From NCBI RefSeq assembly GCF_031846525.1, contig NZ_JAVRHM010000018.1:30962-94961 (forward strand): 64,000 nt of DNA. Direction: 5' to 3'. Numbering within the stretch: the stretch's first letter is position 1; every line of letters begins with the position of its first letter. The notes under the pieces are model-generated. The model was not told where the DNA came from and did no database searches. It saw nothing but the letters and a program-made list of their open reading frames with translations. Source of the DNA: Autumnicola patrickiae (lineage in GTDB: Bacteria; Bacteroidota; Bacteroidia; Flavobacteriales; Flavobacteriaceae). Shown piece by piece: positions 53,884 to 61,401 of this stretch. The position numbers and the translations under genes were made by a program.

Positions 53884-53899
53884 TTGGCACAGCCTTTGG
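53884..53899 (+). promoter_or_regulatory. Possible sigma-54-type promoter of the YkuD_2 gene
   Basis: TTGGCACAGCCTTTGG matches the -24/-12 layout TGGCACR-N4-TTGC except for the last base (G for C). Predicted start is about 30 nt before the ATG at 53940. No TAnnTTTG lies at a suitable place, and the rest of the 330-bp intergenic stretch (53612-53883) holds no gene. Whether this genome has rpoN and an enhancer binding site cannot be seen here. Confidence 0.45.
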
Positions 53900-53939
53900 A
53901 ATATATTAACAGTACTTTAAATAAAAAACCTTTCTAAAT

Positions 53940-54680
53940 ATGACGTATAGAATTTTAATTGTGATGGCGGTACTGCTTTTTTCTTTTGCTTTTAAAAGCA
54001 CGGAAGAGCTAAATGAAAATGAGAAAATAAATACGATCAGCGAAGTAGAAGCTACTGAAGCTTTAACCTTTAAAGAGGAGGTGGCAATAACCTATGAAGC
54101 TTTTTCCAGAAACAGTATTAATCTTCCAACTCTGGAAGTGTTTGAAAACGGAATGAAGGGTTACTTTAAACTCGAAGAAGAAGGTGTGGTGGCTAAGAAA
54201 ATTCTCACCATAGTAGATTTTAATTTATCTTCTAATAAAAAAAGGATGTGGATTCTGGACATGGAAAAGAAAGAAGTGCTTTTCCATACTTATACCTCTC
54301 ATGGGAAAAATACCGGAGGTGAATTCGCAAAAAAATTCTCTAATACTTTAAATTCTCTTCAGAGTTCACTTGGTTTCTATGTTACAGGGGAAACTTATTA
54401 TGGTAGCAACGGACTTTCCCTTTTCATCGACGGAAAGGAAAAAGGATTTAACAACAACGCCAGAAAGCGTTATGTAGTTATTCACGGAGCAGATTATGCT
54501 ACTCCTGATTTTATTAAAAAGTACGGAAGACTTGGCAGAAGTTACGGATGTCCTGCGGTTCCTAATTCCTTAGCCAAAGAGCTTATAAACACAATAAAAG
54601 GAGAGTCTGTGGTTTATATTCATAAAAACTCTTCAGATTATCTAAAGAAATCTCCTTACCTGAATTATCCTACAGCATAG
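53940..54680 (+). CDS. Murein L,D-transpeptidase-type protein (YkuD_2 family)
   Basis: A 246-aa exported protein of the YkuD_2 branch of L,D-transpeptidases, acting in the periplasm on peptidoglycan stem peptides. N-terminal signal: MTYRILIVMAVLLFSFAF. The catalytic region has YVVIHGADYATPDF and the cysteine motif RSYGCPAVP (about residues 193-207), with His and Cys in the expected spacing. The core begins around residue 75 with VVAKKILTIVDFNL. A sigma-54-like promoter precedes it, and a strong bidirectional terminator follows at 54708. It faces a second, unrelated L,D-transpeptidase gene. Confidence 0.88.
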   Translation: MTYRILIVMAVLLFSFAFKSTEELNENEKINTISEVEATEALTFKEEVAITYEAFSRNSINLPTLEVFENGMKGYFKLEEEGVVAKKILTIVDFNLSSNKKRMWILDMEKKEVLFHTYTSHGKNTGGEFAKKFSNTLNSLQSSLGFYVTGETYYGSNGLSLFIDGKEKGFNNNARKRYVVIHGADYATPDFIKKYGRLGRSYGCPAVPNSLAKELINTIKGESVVYIHKNSSDYLKKSPYLNYPTA

Positions 54681-54707
54681 ATAATCAGAGGGATATAACA
54701 ATTAAAC

Positions 54708-54742
54708 AATAAAAAGTCCCGCTTTTGGCGGGACTTTTTATT
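54708..54742. terminator. Bidirectional terminator between two L,D-transpeptidase genes
   Basis: AATAAAAAGTCCCGC and GCGGGACTTTTTATT form a perfect 15-bp stem with a TTTTG loop. T-runs occur on both strands, serving both convergent genes. Confidence 0.92.
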
Positions 54743-54755
54743 GTTGAAACTGGGT

Positions 54756-56393
54756 TTAATCCTTCAGTAAATTGTATATCTTTTCGTCTGTGCCATAAAT
54801 ATCTGCAGTAAAGCGTGCTTCCCCGTCTTCACGCCAGGAAGTCCAGTACAGGTGGTGTACTTTTACAGATTGAGTAACTTCAATTTGGGTTGTTTTTCCA
54901 GATGCAATAATATCATCTATTTTTTCTGAAGAATACTGCGACCTGTTCTTTAAAAGGTATTTAGACAGTTCAATCGCGCCCTGCACCCTTACGCAACCAG
55001 AACTTTCTGCTCTGGAATTTCTTTCGAACAATGCTTTGGATGGAGTATCATGGAGATAGATCAAATACTCGTTTGGATAAATTATTTTTACCTGTCCTAA
55101 TGGATTAGAGCTTCCGGCCTTCTGTCTGAAGGTATAACTCATTCCTTCACCAGAATCAAAATTAATATCTGCGGGATCTACCTCTTCGCCGTCTTTGTTG
55201 TAAATTGTAATATTTCGTTTTGAGAGGTAGGAAATATCCCTTGCAGCACCGGGAATAACATCTTTTTTCTTTATTGTAGGAGGAATAGTCCAGGTGGGAT
55301 TATAGACCACATATTGTATTTTATCAGAAAAAACAGGTGTTTTTCTCGCCTGGGTGCCAACCATTACTTTATGAGTTGATATGGTGTCATTGTCCCGTAC
55401 CACAGTGAGCCTGTAATTTGGGATATTTACGAGAATATAATGATCCCCGAAATCACGCGGAAACCAGCGCCAGCGTTCCATATTAGCCAGAACCTGATGA
55501 TGACGCTCTTCACTGTTTTTGTTAAGATTAGATATGGTTCCTGCACCAATCACTCCGTCTACCTCAATACCGTATCTCAGTTGATAATCTTTTATTGCTT
55601 TCTGTATCTCTGGAGTGTAAGAGTTGGTTATAGAATCAGCCTCAACAGGAAATCCAAGTTCTTCAAGACGTTGGACAATAGAGGGAATCCTTGGATCATT
55701 TTCGTTAGGTTTTATTGTTTCTCCAGATGCTATTGTGGTGATATTTTTTTCTTGAGTTCTTAATTTGTCATATTCGGCAAGAGACTTTTTCAGGCCGTGA
55801 TAAACGGGATGATCTGGTTTTATCGAATTTAGGGTAGCCTCAATATCCTCTTCATTTATAGCTTTTTCCAGTAGACTTGTCAGGTCAACATCTTCTTTGT
55901 TTAGATCCCAGATTTCAAAAAGCTCATTGGGATTAAGTTTTCCGTAGTAAAGATCGTGTGCAAGCTGAAGGAAATTATCGGTAAGTGAAATTTCAAGTTT
56001 GAATTGTTCTTCTTTATTTAAATTCTGGAGATTTGATAAAGATTCTTTCAGGTAAGTTTTGTGGTAGTCCTCGGGATCCAGTCCTTCCTGGTCGATATTT
56101 TCAATATTCCGGAATAAACTTTCCCGCAGTCCTGCATTTACCCAAACCGGCTTATAATCCTGCTTTTGATAAAATGCAGTAACTTCTTCTTTACGCTGTA
56201 GTGACAAATTCTTATTTGTGGCTGTAGAATCGGTGAAAAATTCCGAAATAAATTCGGAATCGGTTAAAACTCCTACGGTTTCTGTATTATTTGATGTTTC
56301 AATACCCGGTTCTTCCGTGGCATTCTTACAGGAAGTGAAAATCAGCGTACAAAAGAGAAAAGTAATTAAGAATGTTGGTCTGATTTTAACCAT
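54756..56393 (-). CDS. YcbB/LdtD-type L,D-transpeptidase lipoprotein
   Basis: A 545-aa envelope enzyme that would form 3-3 cross-links in peptidoglycan. The N-terminus is a lipoprotein signal (MVKIRPTFLITFLFCTLIFTSC). Then come a YcbB-like scaffold domain (residues about 60-230), a peptidoglycan-binding repeat (IQKAIKDYQLRYGIEVDGVIG) and the YkuD catalytic domain from about residue 320. Its active site is YLIYLHDTPSKALF with the His and SRAESSGCVRVQGAIELSKYL with the Cys. Length and order fit E. coli LdtD. The ATG at 56393 leads directly into the signal. Confidence 0.92.
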   Translation of the reverse strand: MVKIRPTFLITFLFCTLIFTSCKNATEEPGIETSNNTETVGVLTDSEFISEFFTDSTATNKNLSLQRKEEVTAFYQKQDYKPVWVNAGLRESLFRNIENIDQEGLDPEDYHKTYLKESLSNLQNLNKEEQFKLEISLTDNFLQLAHDLYYGKLNPNELFEIWDLNKEDVDLTSLLEKAINEEDIEATLNSIKPDHPVYHGLKKSLAEYDKLRTQEKNITTIASGETIKPNENDPRIPSIVQRLEELGFPVEADSITNSYTPEIQKAIKDYQLRYGIEVDGVIGAGTISNLNKNSEERHHQVLANMERWRWFPRDFGDHYILVNIPNYRLTVVRDNDTISTHKVMVGTQARKTPVFSDKIQYVVYNPTWTIPPTIKKKDVIPGAARDISYLSKRNITIYNKDGEEVDPADINFDSGEGMSYTFRQKAGSSNPLGQVKIIYPNEYLIYLHDTPSKALFERNSRAESSGCVRVQGAIELSKYLLKNRSQYSSEKIDDIIASGKTTQIEVTQSVKVHHLYWTSWREDGEARFTADIYGTDEKIYNLLKD

Positions 56394-56445
56394 AGAAAAG
56401 TAGGGTTTAATGTTTGGAGTAATTTTATTAAGCGCTTTTAAAAAG

Positions 56446-56470
56446 AAAAAGCCCTGGTGCAGGGCTTTTT
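56446..56470 (-). terminator. Terminator after clpP-GNAT pair
   Basis: AAAAAGCCCTG, GTG(C), CAGGGCTTTTT: stem of about 10 bp followed by T-rich sequence on the minus strand, 3 bp beyond the GNAT gene stop codon. Confidence 0.88.
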
Positions 56471-56472
56471 AA

Positions 56473-56760
56473 TTATCTCGTGGCTCTTACATCTTCGTAA
56501 GATTTGTTTCTTTCGAATTGAACCTCTGCAAAAGGACAAAGAGGATCTATTTTCAGGTTATTCTCCCGGGCGTGTTCCACACTCTTCTTTAAAAGGTCTG
56601 ACGCCAGGCCTTTACCTTCGAACTTACGGTCTACTTTTGTGTGATCTATAACAATTATGTTATTGTCCTGTCTTTGATAAGTAAGTTCAGCAATAATACC
56701 CTTATCACCTTCTATGTAGAACATCCCGCGGGTATCACTTTCTTTATGTTTAATATTCAT
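56473..56760 (-). CDS. Small GNAT N-acetyltransferase (YjdJ/NATD1 type)
   Basis: A 95-aa minimal GNAT-fold protein of the YjdJ (N-acetyltransferase domain-containing 1) branch. Visible segments are FYIEGDKGIIAELTYQ, the acetyl-CoA pyrophosphate-binding loop VDRKFEGKGLASDLL and IDPLCPFAEVQFERNKSYEDV. It starts 3 bp after the clpP stop codon and is clearly in one transcript with it. Substrate unknown. Confidence 0.88.
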   Translation of the reverse strand: MNIKHKESDTRGMFYIEGDKGIIAELTYQRQDNNIIVIDHTKVDRKFEGKGLASDLLKKSVEHARENNLKIDPLCPFAEVQFERNKSYEDVRATR

Positions 56761-56763
56761 AAT

Positions 56764-57315
56764 TTACTTTTTTAATATACCATCCACAATGCCGTAATTT
56801 ATAGATTCATCTGCGTCCATCCAGTAATCACGGTTAAAATCTTTCATCACTCTTTCGTAATCCTGTCCGCAATTCTCTGCTAAAATTCTGGCACTTAGCT
56901 CTTTGGTTTTAAGGATTTCGTTTGCCTGAATTTCAATATTCGAAGCCTGTCCTCGTGCACCACCGCTTGGCTGGTGAATCATAACCTTGGCATGAGGCTG
57001 GATAAACCTTCTGCCTTTTGTTCCTACAGAAAGTAAAATAGAGCCCATAGAAGCTGCAAGTCCCGTGCAAATTGTAGAAATGGGGCTGTTAAGCGATTGT
57101 ATCGTATCATAAATAGCAAATCCATCGGTTACATAACCTCCGGGACTATTAATAAAAAACTGTATTTCTTCATCGCCGTCAAGATCAAGATACATCAACC
57201 GGTCAATGACATGCTTTGCAGTTTTGTCGTTTACCATTCCCCAAAGGAAAACTTTGCGTTCCTTAAGTAATTTCGCATCTATTAAATCCTGAATTTTTCC
57301 GGTTTTATCTTTCAT
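56764..57315 (-). CDS. ClpP-family serine protease, short paralogue
   Basis: A 183-aa ClpP-type barrel protease subunit without the N-terminal propeptide typical of housekeeping ClpP. The triad is complete: Ser in GLAASMGSI (canonical GQAASMG with Q changed to L), His in VMIHQP and Asp in NRDYWMDADESINYG. No clpX follows; instead a GNAT gene is 3 bp away. In Flavobacteria a second ClpP in this setting is common, but its chaperone is unknown. A role with a ClpX/ClpC partner encoded elsewhere is inference. Confidence 0.88.
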   Translation of the reverse strand: MKDKTGKIQDLIDAKLLKERKVFLWGMVNDKTAKHVIDRLMYLDLDGDEEIQFFINSPGGYVTDGFAIYDTIQSLNSPISTICTGLAASMGSILLSVGTKGRRFIQPHAKVMIHQPSGGARGQASNIEIQANEILKTKELSARILAENCGQDYERVMKDFNRDYWMDADESINYGIVDGILKK

Positions 57316-57356
57316 ATCTCGTGTAAAAATTATCTAGTCTAGTAAAGGCTAAAAAT

Positions 57357-57809
57357 ATGATTATTTTAGCAGAAAACTCCGGTATGGAACCTGCATTTAA
57401 CAAGATTTTAAAAGAAGATATAGAAACAATAATTCCGTTCATTCAGAAGTTATCAAAAGCTGAATTTCCAGATGAGATTTTAAGAGAACGATTTACTGAA
57501 ATGCTCAACCAAAACTATGAATGCTTCGGAATTTTTCTGAACGAAAAGCTCATAGGTGTGTTTGGACTGTGGTTTATGACGAGGCATTATGCTGGAAGAA
57601 GTTGCGAACCGGATCATATTTTTATATCTGAAGAAGTTCAGGGAAAAGGAATCGGGAAGAAACTTTTTAAATTTATCTATGACTACGCAAAAGACAAAGG
57701 ATGTGAAACTTCAGAACTAAATAGTTACGTCCAGAATTACCGTTCTCACAAGTTTTACATGAACGAAGGCTACGTTATCAAGGGATATCATTTTCTAAAA
57801 AAGCTTTAA
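57357..57809 (+). CDS. GNAT N-acetyltransferase
   Basis: A 150-aa (141 aa if begun at the ATG at 57384) GNAT-fold acetyltransferase. It has a beta hairpin GIFLNEKLIGVFGLWFM, the acetyl-CoA loop SEEVQGKGIGKKLFKFIYD (Q/R-x-x-G-x-G/A) and the final strand pair ETSELNSYVQNYRSHKFYMNEGYV. The start is uncertain: the first nine residues (MIILAENSG) are not family-like, and MEPAFNKIL is a better start. Divergent from clpP by 41 bp. Substrate not known. Confidence 0.85.
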   Translation: MIILAENSGMEPAFNKILKEDIETIIPFIQKLSKAEFPDEILRERFTEMLNQNYECFGIFLNEKLIGVFGLWFMTRHYAGRSCEPDHIFISEEVQGKGIGKKLFKFIYDYAKDKGCETSELNSYVQNYRSHKFYMNEGYVIKGYHFLKKL

Positions 57810-57856
57810 TTTTTTTGGAAGTTGAAAAACTTAAAGTTTATATTTGCAGTGCTAAT

Positions 57857-57929
57857 GCGGGAGTAGCTCAGTTGGTAGAGCGTCAGCCTTCCAAGCTGAA
57901 TGTCGCCGGTTCGAACCCGGTCTCCCGCT
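57857..57929 (+). tRNA. tRNA-Gly(UCC)
   Basis: A 7-bp acceptor stem GCGGGAG/CTCCCGC, D-arm GCTC...GAGC, anticodon stem TCAGC/GCTGA with loop CTTCCAA (anticodon TCC), and T-arm GCCGG TTCGAAC CCGGT fold completely. The 3' CCA is not encoded. An orphan tRNA gene followed by its own terminator and by partial duplications of its 3' end. Confidence 0.97.
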
Positions 57930-57936
57930 CAAAACG

Positions 57937-57966
57937 AACCCCTTCAGAAATGTTGGGGTTTTTTGT
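57937..57966 (+). terminator. Terminator of tRNA-Gly
   Basis: AACCCC and GGGGTT around a 12-nt loop, followed by TTTTTGTT. The same hairpin is repeated, with changes, in both downstream tail copies (59487-59517 and 59618-59647). Confidence 0.85.
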
Positions 57967-57995
57967 TGCCCCAAATTTTCCTGAAAAATCACCGG

Positions 57996-58003
57996 GTGAG
58001 AAG
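57996..58003. repeat. 8-bp target site duplication, left
   Basis: GTGAGAAG, repeated exactly at 59417-59424 on the other side of the insertion sequence. The length matches the 8-bp duplication made by ISL3-family transposases. Confidence 0.9.
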
Positions 58004-58026
58004 GGATCAAGCCTAATTGTTGGGGA

Positions 58027-59022
58027 CTAGGCAAAAATTGTAGTTAATCTATAGAGGAAGAATTCTACATTTTTCACTCCTCTGAACTGACTCCTAAATG
58101 CTTTTATCTTGGCATTAAATGATTCTGCAGAAGCATTTGTACTTCTGTTCTTGAAGTAGTTTAAGATAGATCTGTAGTTCAAACTAATGGAATTAGCCAC
58201 GGTATTAAATGCTTTGAAGCCGGACTCTTCCACAGCTCTGTACCAATGGGCCAGCTTAGTGTAAGCTATTTTAACCTCCGTGTTTTCATTAAAAATACTT
58301 CTCAACTGGTTTACCAGGGAATATGCCTGTTGTATATCCGGGTAGATTTTAAATAATAATTTAGCCCTTTGTTGTTGGTTGGTTGTCCAGTTGGAGGGAG
58401 CTTTATAGAGTAAGTAGCGGCTTCTTGCCAGTAATTGTTTTTTAGTGTCCCCATTAGGAAGCACCTGGGGTTTATATTCAAAGTCACTGGACTTTGCTTT
58501 TTGCAGCTGTTGATTCTCCAGATCTAAAGCTTCCCATCGATGCTTGATTCTTAGCTCTTGTAAGGCTTCAATGGCTAATTTCTGAACGTGGAACCTGTCG
58601 GTGACCTGAATGGCTTTAGGGAAGCATGTCCTTGCGATATGTTTCATGGAATAAGCCATGTCCAAGGTGATTTCTTTAACCTGGCCTCGTAAGGAAGAAG
58701 GGATTTTGAGCAGTTGTCTAACAATGGGTTCTACCTTGGTTCCTGCCATAATAGCTACCAGAGCTCCTTTCTTCCCTCTGGCTTTCTTATTGGTGATAAT
58801 GGTGTAGAGTTCTCCTCTTGATAAAGCAGTCTAATCTATGGATAGATAAGGCCCTATATTTTCAGGAAAAACCAGCCATTGCCTTGCATGTTTCTTTTCT
58901 TTCCATTCTTTAAAGTCACTGAGGTAATCTTTATACTGACGCTGTAATTTCTTACCGTTTACCCCATAAAAGGAACCTATGGTATGGCAGTCTGAAGCCT
59001 TAGTATTGATTAATCTGTTTTA
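58027..59022 (-). pseudogene. ISL3-family transposase, interrupted by TAG at a catalytic position
   Basis: The frame reads ...NIGPYLSID, then TAG at 58831-58833, then TALSRGELYTIITNK and continues intact to 58027. In ISL3 transposases this place is SIDETALS, so the missing residue is the Glu after the Asp, probably GAG changed to TAG. The rest (RFHVQKLAIEAL, ASAESFNAKIKAF) is well kept, including the terminal DDE-domain Glu region, so the decay is recent. The first part of the frame has no start codon, only continuity from about 59019, and lies in another frame than the N-terminal ORF. Confidence 0.9.
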
Positions 59023-59377
59023 AAAAAGCAGCAAACTCTGTGGTCATACGAGTTCCCTGGGCGACTAAGTTCCAATCTCTTTGAACGATCTCTCCACTTT
59101 CTTTATCAGTCCATCTTCGACGTTTTACATGCAGGTATACCGTGCTTCCCCGTAGGGGGAAGTCCTGAATAGTTATTTCTTTATGGAAGCCTTTTGAGAT
59201 TAAAACCCGGGAGGATTGTTCTTTGGGGGGTATGTTACGCTCTTCAAAATAGAGATGAAGAGTCTCTTTTTCTTTCTTGCTCTTTACCAAATCAAAATGA
59301 TCCACTATGAATTGTGGCAGTACAAGTTTTATTAAATCAAGGTAATTATCCAATTCTATATTTTTTACAAATATCAA
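59000..59377 (-). CDS. ISAon1-type transposase N-terminal region protein
   Basis: A 125-aa protein starting from TTG at 59377, carrying the DNA-binding N-terminal part of the element's transposition machinery (DNYLDLIKLVLPQFIVDHFDLV at the start, then SSRVLISKGFHKEITIQDFPLRG). It ends FAAFLKQINQY, overlapping the transposase frame by about 20 bp. Joining the two frames would need a +1 shift near TTTTTTAAAA; a canonical -1 slip leads to a stop, so they may be separate products. With the downstream transposase broken it is probably useless. Confidence 0.75.
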   Translation of the reverse strand: MIFVKNIELDNYLDLIKLVLPQFIVDHFDLVKSKKEKETLHLYFEERNIPPKEQSSRVLISKGFHKEITIQDFPLRGSTVYLHVKRRRWTDKESGEIVQRDWNLVAQGTRMTTEFAAFLKQINQY

Positions 59378-59416
59378 ACTTTACTGCAATTCCTCCCCAA
59401 CTTTTGAGAATGATCC

Positions 59417-59647
59417 GTGAGAAGCCTGTCCTGAGTGAGCTTTGAAAAAGCGAATCGAAGGGAACCCGGTCTCCCGCTCAAAATCAAAACCCTTCAGAAA
59501 TGACGGGGTTTTTTGTTGCCTGAGATTTTTGCTAAAGAGTCACTGGTTGAGAAGCCTGTCCTGAGTGAGCTTTGAAAAAGCGAATCGAAGGGAACCCGGT
59601 CTCCCACTCAAAATCAAAACCCCTTCAGAAATTTTTGGGTTTTTTTC
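59417..59647 (+). repeat. Tandem array of tRNA-Gly 3'-tail units
   Basis: A 130-bp unit occurs twice: GAGAAGCCTGTCCTGAG...CGAATCGAAGG (from 59419 and 59549), then the tRNA tail GAACCCGGTCTCCCGCTC (59462-59479; CCCACTC variant at 59592-59609), then a copy of the terminator region. The third, ancestral unit is the tRNA gene itself at 57913-58003, now cut off by the IS. The phrase CCTGTCCTGAG...TCGAAGG resembles a dispersed Bacteroidota intergenic repeat. No integrase is nearby. Confidence 0.85.
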
Positions 59648-59735
59648 TTTTCTGGCATTTACCGGCTCTGTAAGAGTACCTAGAAAATGTCAATTATCAA
59701 CTTATTATTTTCAGAACGACGAACTTTAAAAGCAG

Positions 59736-61301
59736 TTAAGAATTTTCTTCAGCATATTTTTTTGCAATAGCATCCACACAATTAATTCCGTCTATCGCGG
59801 CTGATATTATTCCTCCGGCATAACCGGCTCCTTCCCCGCAGGGATAGAGTCCGCTAATTTCAATATGTTCCAGGGTTTCGGGATGACGCGGAATAGAAAC
59901 AGGGGAGGAGGTCCGGCTTTCCGGCGCATGTAAAACCGCTTTATTGGTATAATAACCCTTTAATTTTTTTCCGAAGAGAATAAATGCTTTTCGCAATCGG
60001 GTGGCAATTAGTGGAGGTAGAATTTTGTTTAAATCCACACTTACAATTCCGGGTTGATAAGATGTTTTCGGAAAATCTACAGAGACTTTTCCTTCAACAA
60101 AATCTACCATTCGCTGCGCGGGAACCTGCTGAGTTTTTCCGGCTGCTTCCCAGCACGCATGCTCTACACTTTTCTGAAAATTCAGGGATACAAAAGGATC
60201 GTTAGGATCGAAATTTGGCAAATCTTCAGGGGTAATGCTCACCACAATTCCCGAGTTGGCGTAGGGATTATTTCGTTTGCTGGGGCTCCATCCGTTAGTA
60301 ACTACTTCCTCCTGGGCTGTGGCGCAAGGGGCAATAATGCCACCGGGACACATGCAAAAGGAGTAAACCCCAAGGCCGTCCACCTGCTCCACAAGGCTGT
60401 AGGATGCAGGTGGTAAATAGGGATTCTCGTCATCCCCGTGGTATTGAATGGTGTCTATTAACTTTTGCTGATGCTCTATTCTAACTCCAAGCGCAAAGGG
60501 TTTTGCTTCAATTTTAATATTTTTCTCGTGTAAGAGGTAAAAAATATCCCTGGCAGAATGTCCTGTTGCGAGAATTACTTCATCAAAAGAAAGCCACTGC
60601 TCGTCATTAACCTGAATGGCTTCAATTTTGTTGTTTTCCAGCTTTAGGTCGGTGAGTTTTGAATTAAAGTGAACCTCTCCGCCAGCTTCAGTTATGGCTT
60701 CTCGCATAGAGGTGATAATCTTCGGAAGTTTATTGGTGCCGATATGTGGATGCGCGTCCACAAGAATATCAGGATCTGCACCAAAATGCACAAACCACTC
60801 GAGCGCCTTCAGGACATTACCACGTTTTTTAGAACGTGTGTAGAGTTTTCCGTCAGAATAGGTTCCGGCGCCGCCTTCTCCAAAACAATAATTCGATTCG
60901 GGATTAACAATTTGCTCTTTATTGATCTTCGCGAGATCGTGCCTGCGTGCGCGAACATCTTTTCCGCGTTCAAAAACTATCGGTTTTAGTCCTGCTTCAA
61001 TGGCGCGCAGTGCGGCATATAAACCTGCCGGGCCGGCACCAATGATGGCAATTTCCTTAGAACCTGAAACCTGCTTCGGAATAAATGCAGGTATTGCTTT
61101 GCGCACGTCATCCTTTTTCCAGAACTCCACCTGAAGGTTAATTTTAACCGGCTTCCTTCGGGCATCAATGGATCGTTTCCGAATCCTCCACTCCCGAATA
61201 TCATTCTTTTTAAGTTTGGCTTTTTCTAAAGCCAGTGGGAGAATAACCGATTCGTCTTCCTGTTGGTTGGGTAAAACTGAAATTTGTACCAGGGTGCTCA
61301 T
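59736..61301 (-). CDS. FAD-dependent oxidoreductase (COG2509-like)
   Basis: A 521-aa flavoprotein of unknown substrate. Residues 1-85 form an N-terminal domain; the FAD-binding Rossmann motif is IAIIGAGPAGLYAALRA (about residues 87-103). It then has NYCFGEGGAGTYSDGKLYTR and VILATGHSARDIFYLL, and ends SGLYPCGEGAGYAGGIISAAIDG, all typical of the uncharacterised FAD dehydrogenases of COG2509. The ATG at 61301 was preferred over 61328 because TATCTTTG (61308-61315) lies between them and the shorter start begins MSTLVQIS. Cytosolic; no operon partner. Confidence 0.9.
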   Translation of the reverse strand: MSTLVQISVLPNQQEDESVILPLALEKAKLKKNDIREWRIRKRSIDARRKPVKINLQVEFWKKDDVRKAIPAFIPKQVSGSKEIAIIGAGPAGLYAALRAIEAGLKPIVFERGKDVRARRHDLAKINKEQIVNPESNYCFGEGGAGTYSDGKLYTRSKKRGNVLKALEWFVHFGADPDILVDAHPHIGTNKLPKIITSMREAITEAGGEVHFNSKLTDLKLENNKIEAIQVNDEQWLSFDEVILATGHSARDIFYLLHEKNIKIEAKPFALGVRIEHQQKLIDTIQYHGDDENPYLPPASYSLVEQVDGLGVYSFCMCPGGIIAPCATAQEEVVTNGWSPSKRNNPYANSGIVVSITPEDLPNFDPNDPFVSLNFQKSVEHACWEAAGKTQQVPAQRMVDFVEGKVSVDFPKTSYQPGIVSVDLNKILPPLIATRLRKAFILFGKKLKGYYTNKAVLHAPESRTSSPVSIPRHPETLEHIEISGLYPCGEGAGYAGGIISAAIDGINCVDAIAKKYAEENS

Positions 61302-61307
61302 AGAGGG

Positions 61308-61315
61308 CAAAGATA
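61308..61315 (-). promoter_or_regulatory. -7 promoter motif of the FAD oxidoreductase gene
   Basis: TATCTTTG on the minus strand, ending 6 bp before the ATG, which implies a near-leaderless mRNA. Confidence 0.5.
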
Positions 61316-61368
61316 CGTATAAACGCAAATCTTCAAACCTTTATTCTGGCAAAGAGAAGGAAAATAAA

Positions 61369-61400
61369 GTGCGATAATTGCCAAATTTCGGCCTGCTCTT
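61369..61400. repeat. Partial palindromic element copy (CGATAATTGCCAAATTTCGGC type)
   Basis: Carries the arm start CGATAATTGCCA, then AATTTCGGC, so GCCAAATTTCGGC forms a short imperfect palindrome. It lies just downstream of the GH3-family gene, about 70 bp upstream of the FAD oxidoreductase gene, and may act as the GH3 terminator. A sister copy is at 63911. Confidence 0.55.
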
Positions 61401-61401
61401 T

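Larger units (their letters stand above)
58004..59416 (-). mobile_element. ISL3-family (ISAon1-like) insertion sequence, 1413 bp, inactive
   Basis: Ends are GGATCA-N9-GTTGGGGA on the left (58004) and the inverted form TCCCCAAC-N9-TGATCC on the right, flanked by the 8-bp direct repeat GTGAGAAG. Two minus-strand reading frames lie inside: an N-terminal-region ORF (59000-59377) and a transposase frame (58027-59022) with a nonsense codon. It inserted into a tandem array of tRNA-Gly tails. Size, ends and duplication fit the ISL3 family; the ISAon1 label is from recall of the two-ORF arrangement. Confidence 0.88.

Noticed and set aside
57815..58030. ORF running through tRNA-Gly
   Set aside because: It spans a complete tRNA and its terminator; clearly not a gene.
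59000..59030. Programmed -1 frameshift joining the two IS reading frames at TTTTTTAAAA
   Set aside because: A -1 slip reaches a TAA after two codons; the second frame is in +1, so a classical slippery site does not explain it.
57996..59416. Integrative element or prophage at tRNA-Gly
   Set aside because: No integrase, phage or conjugation genes; the only mobile DNA is the 1.4-kb IS with its own target duplication.
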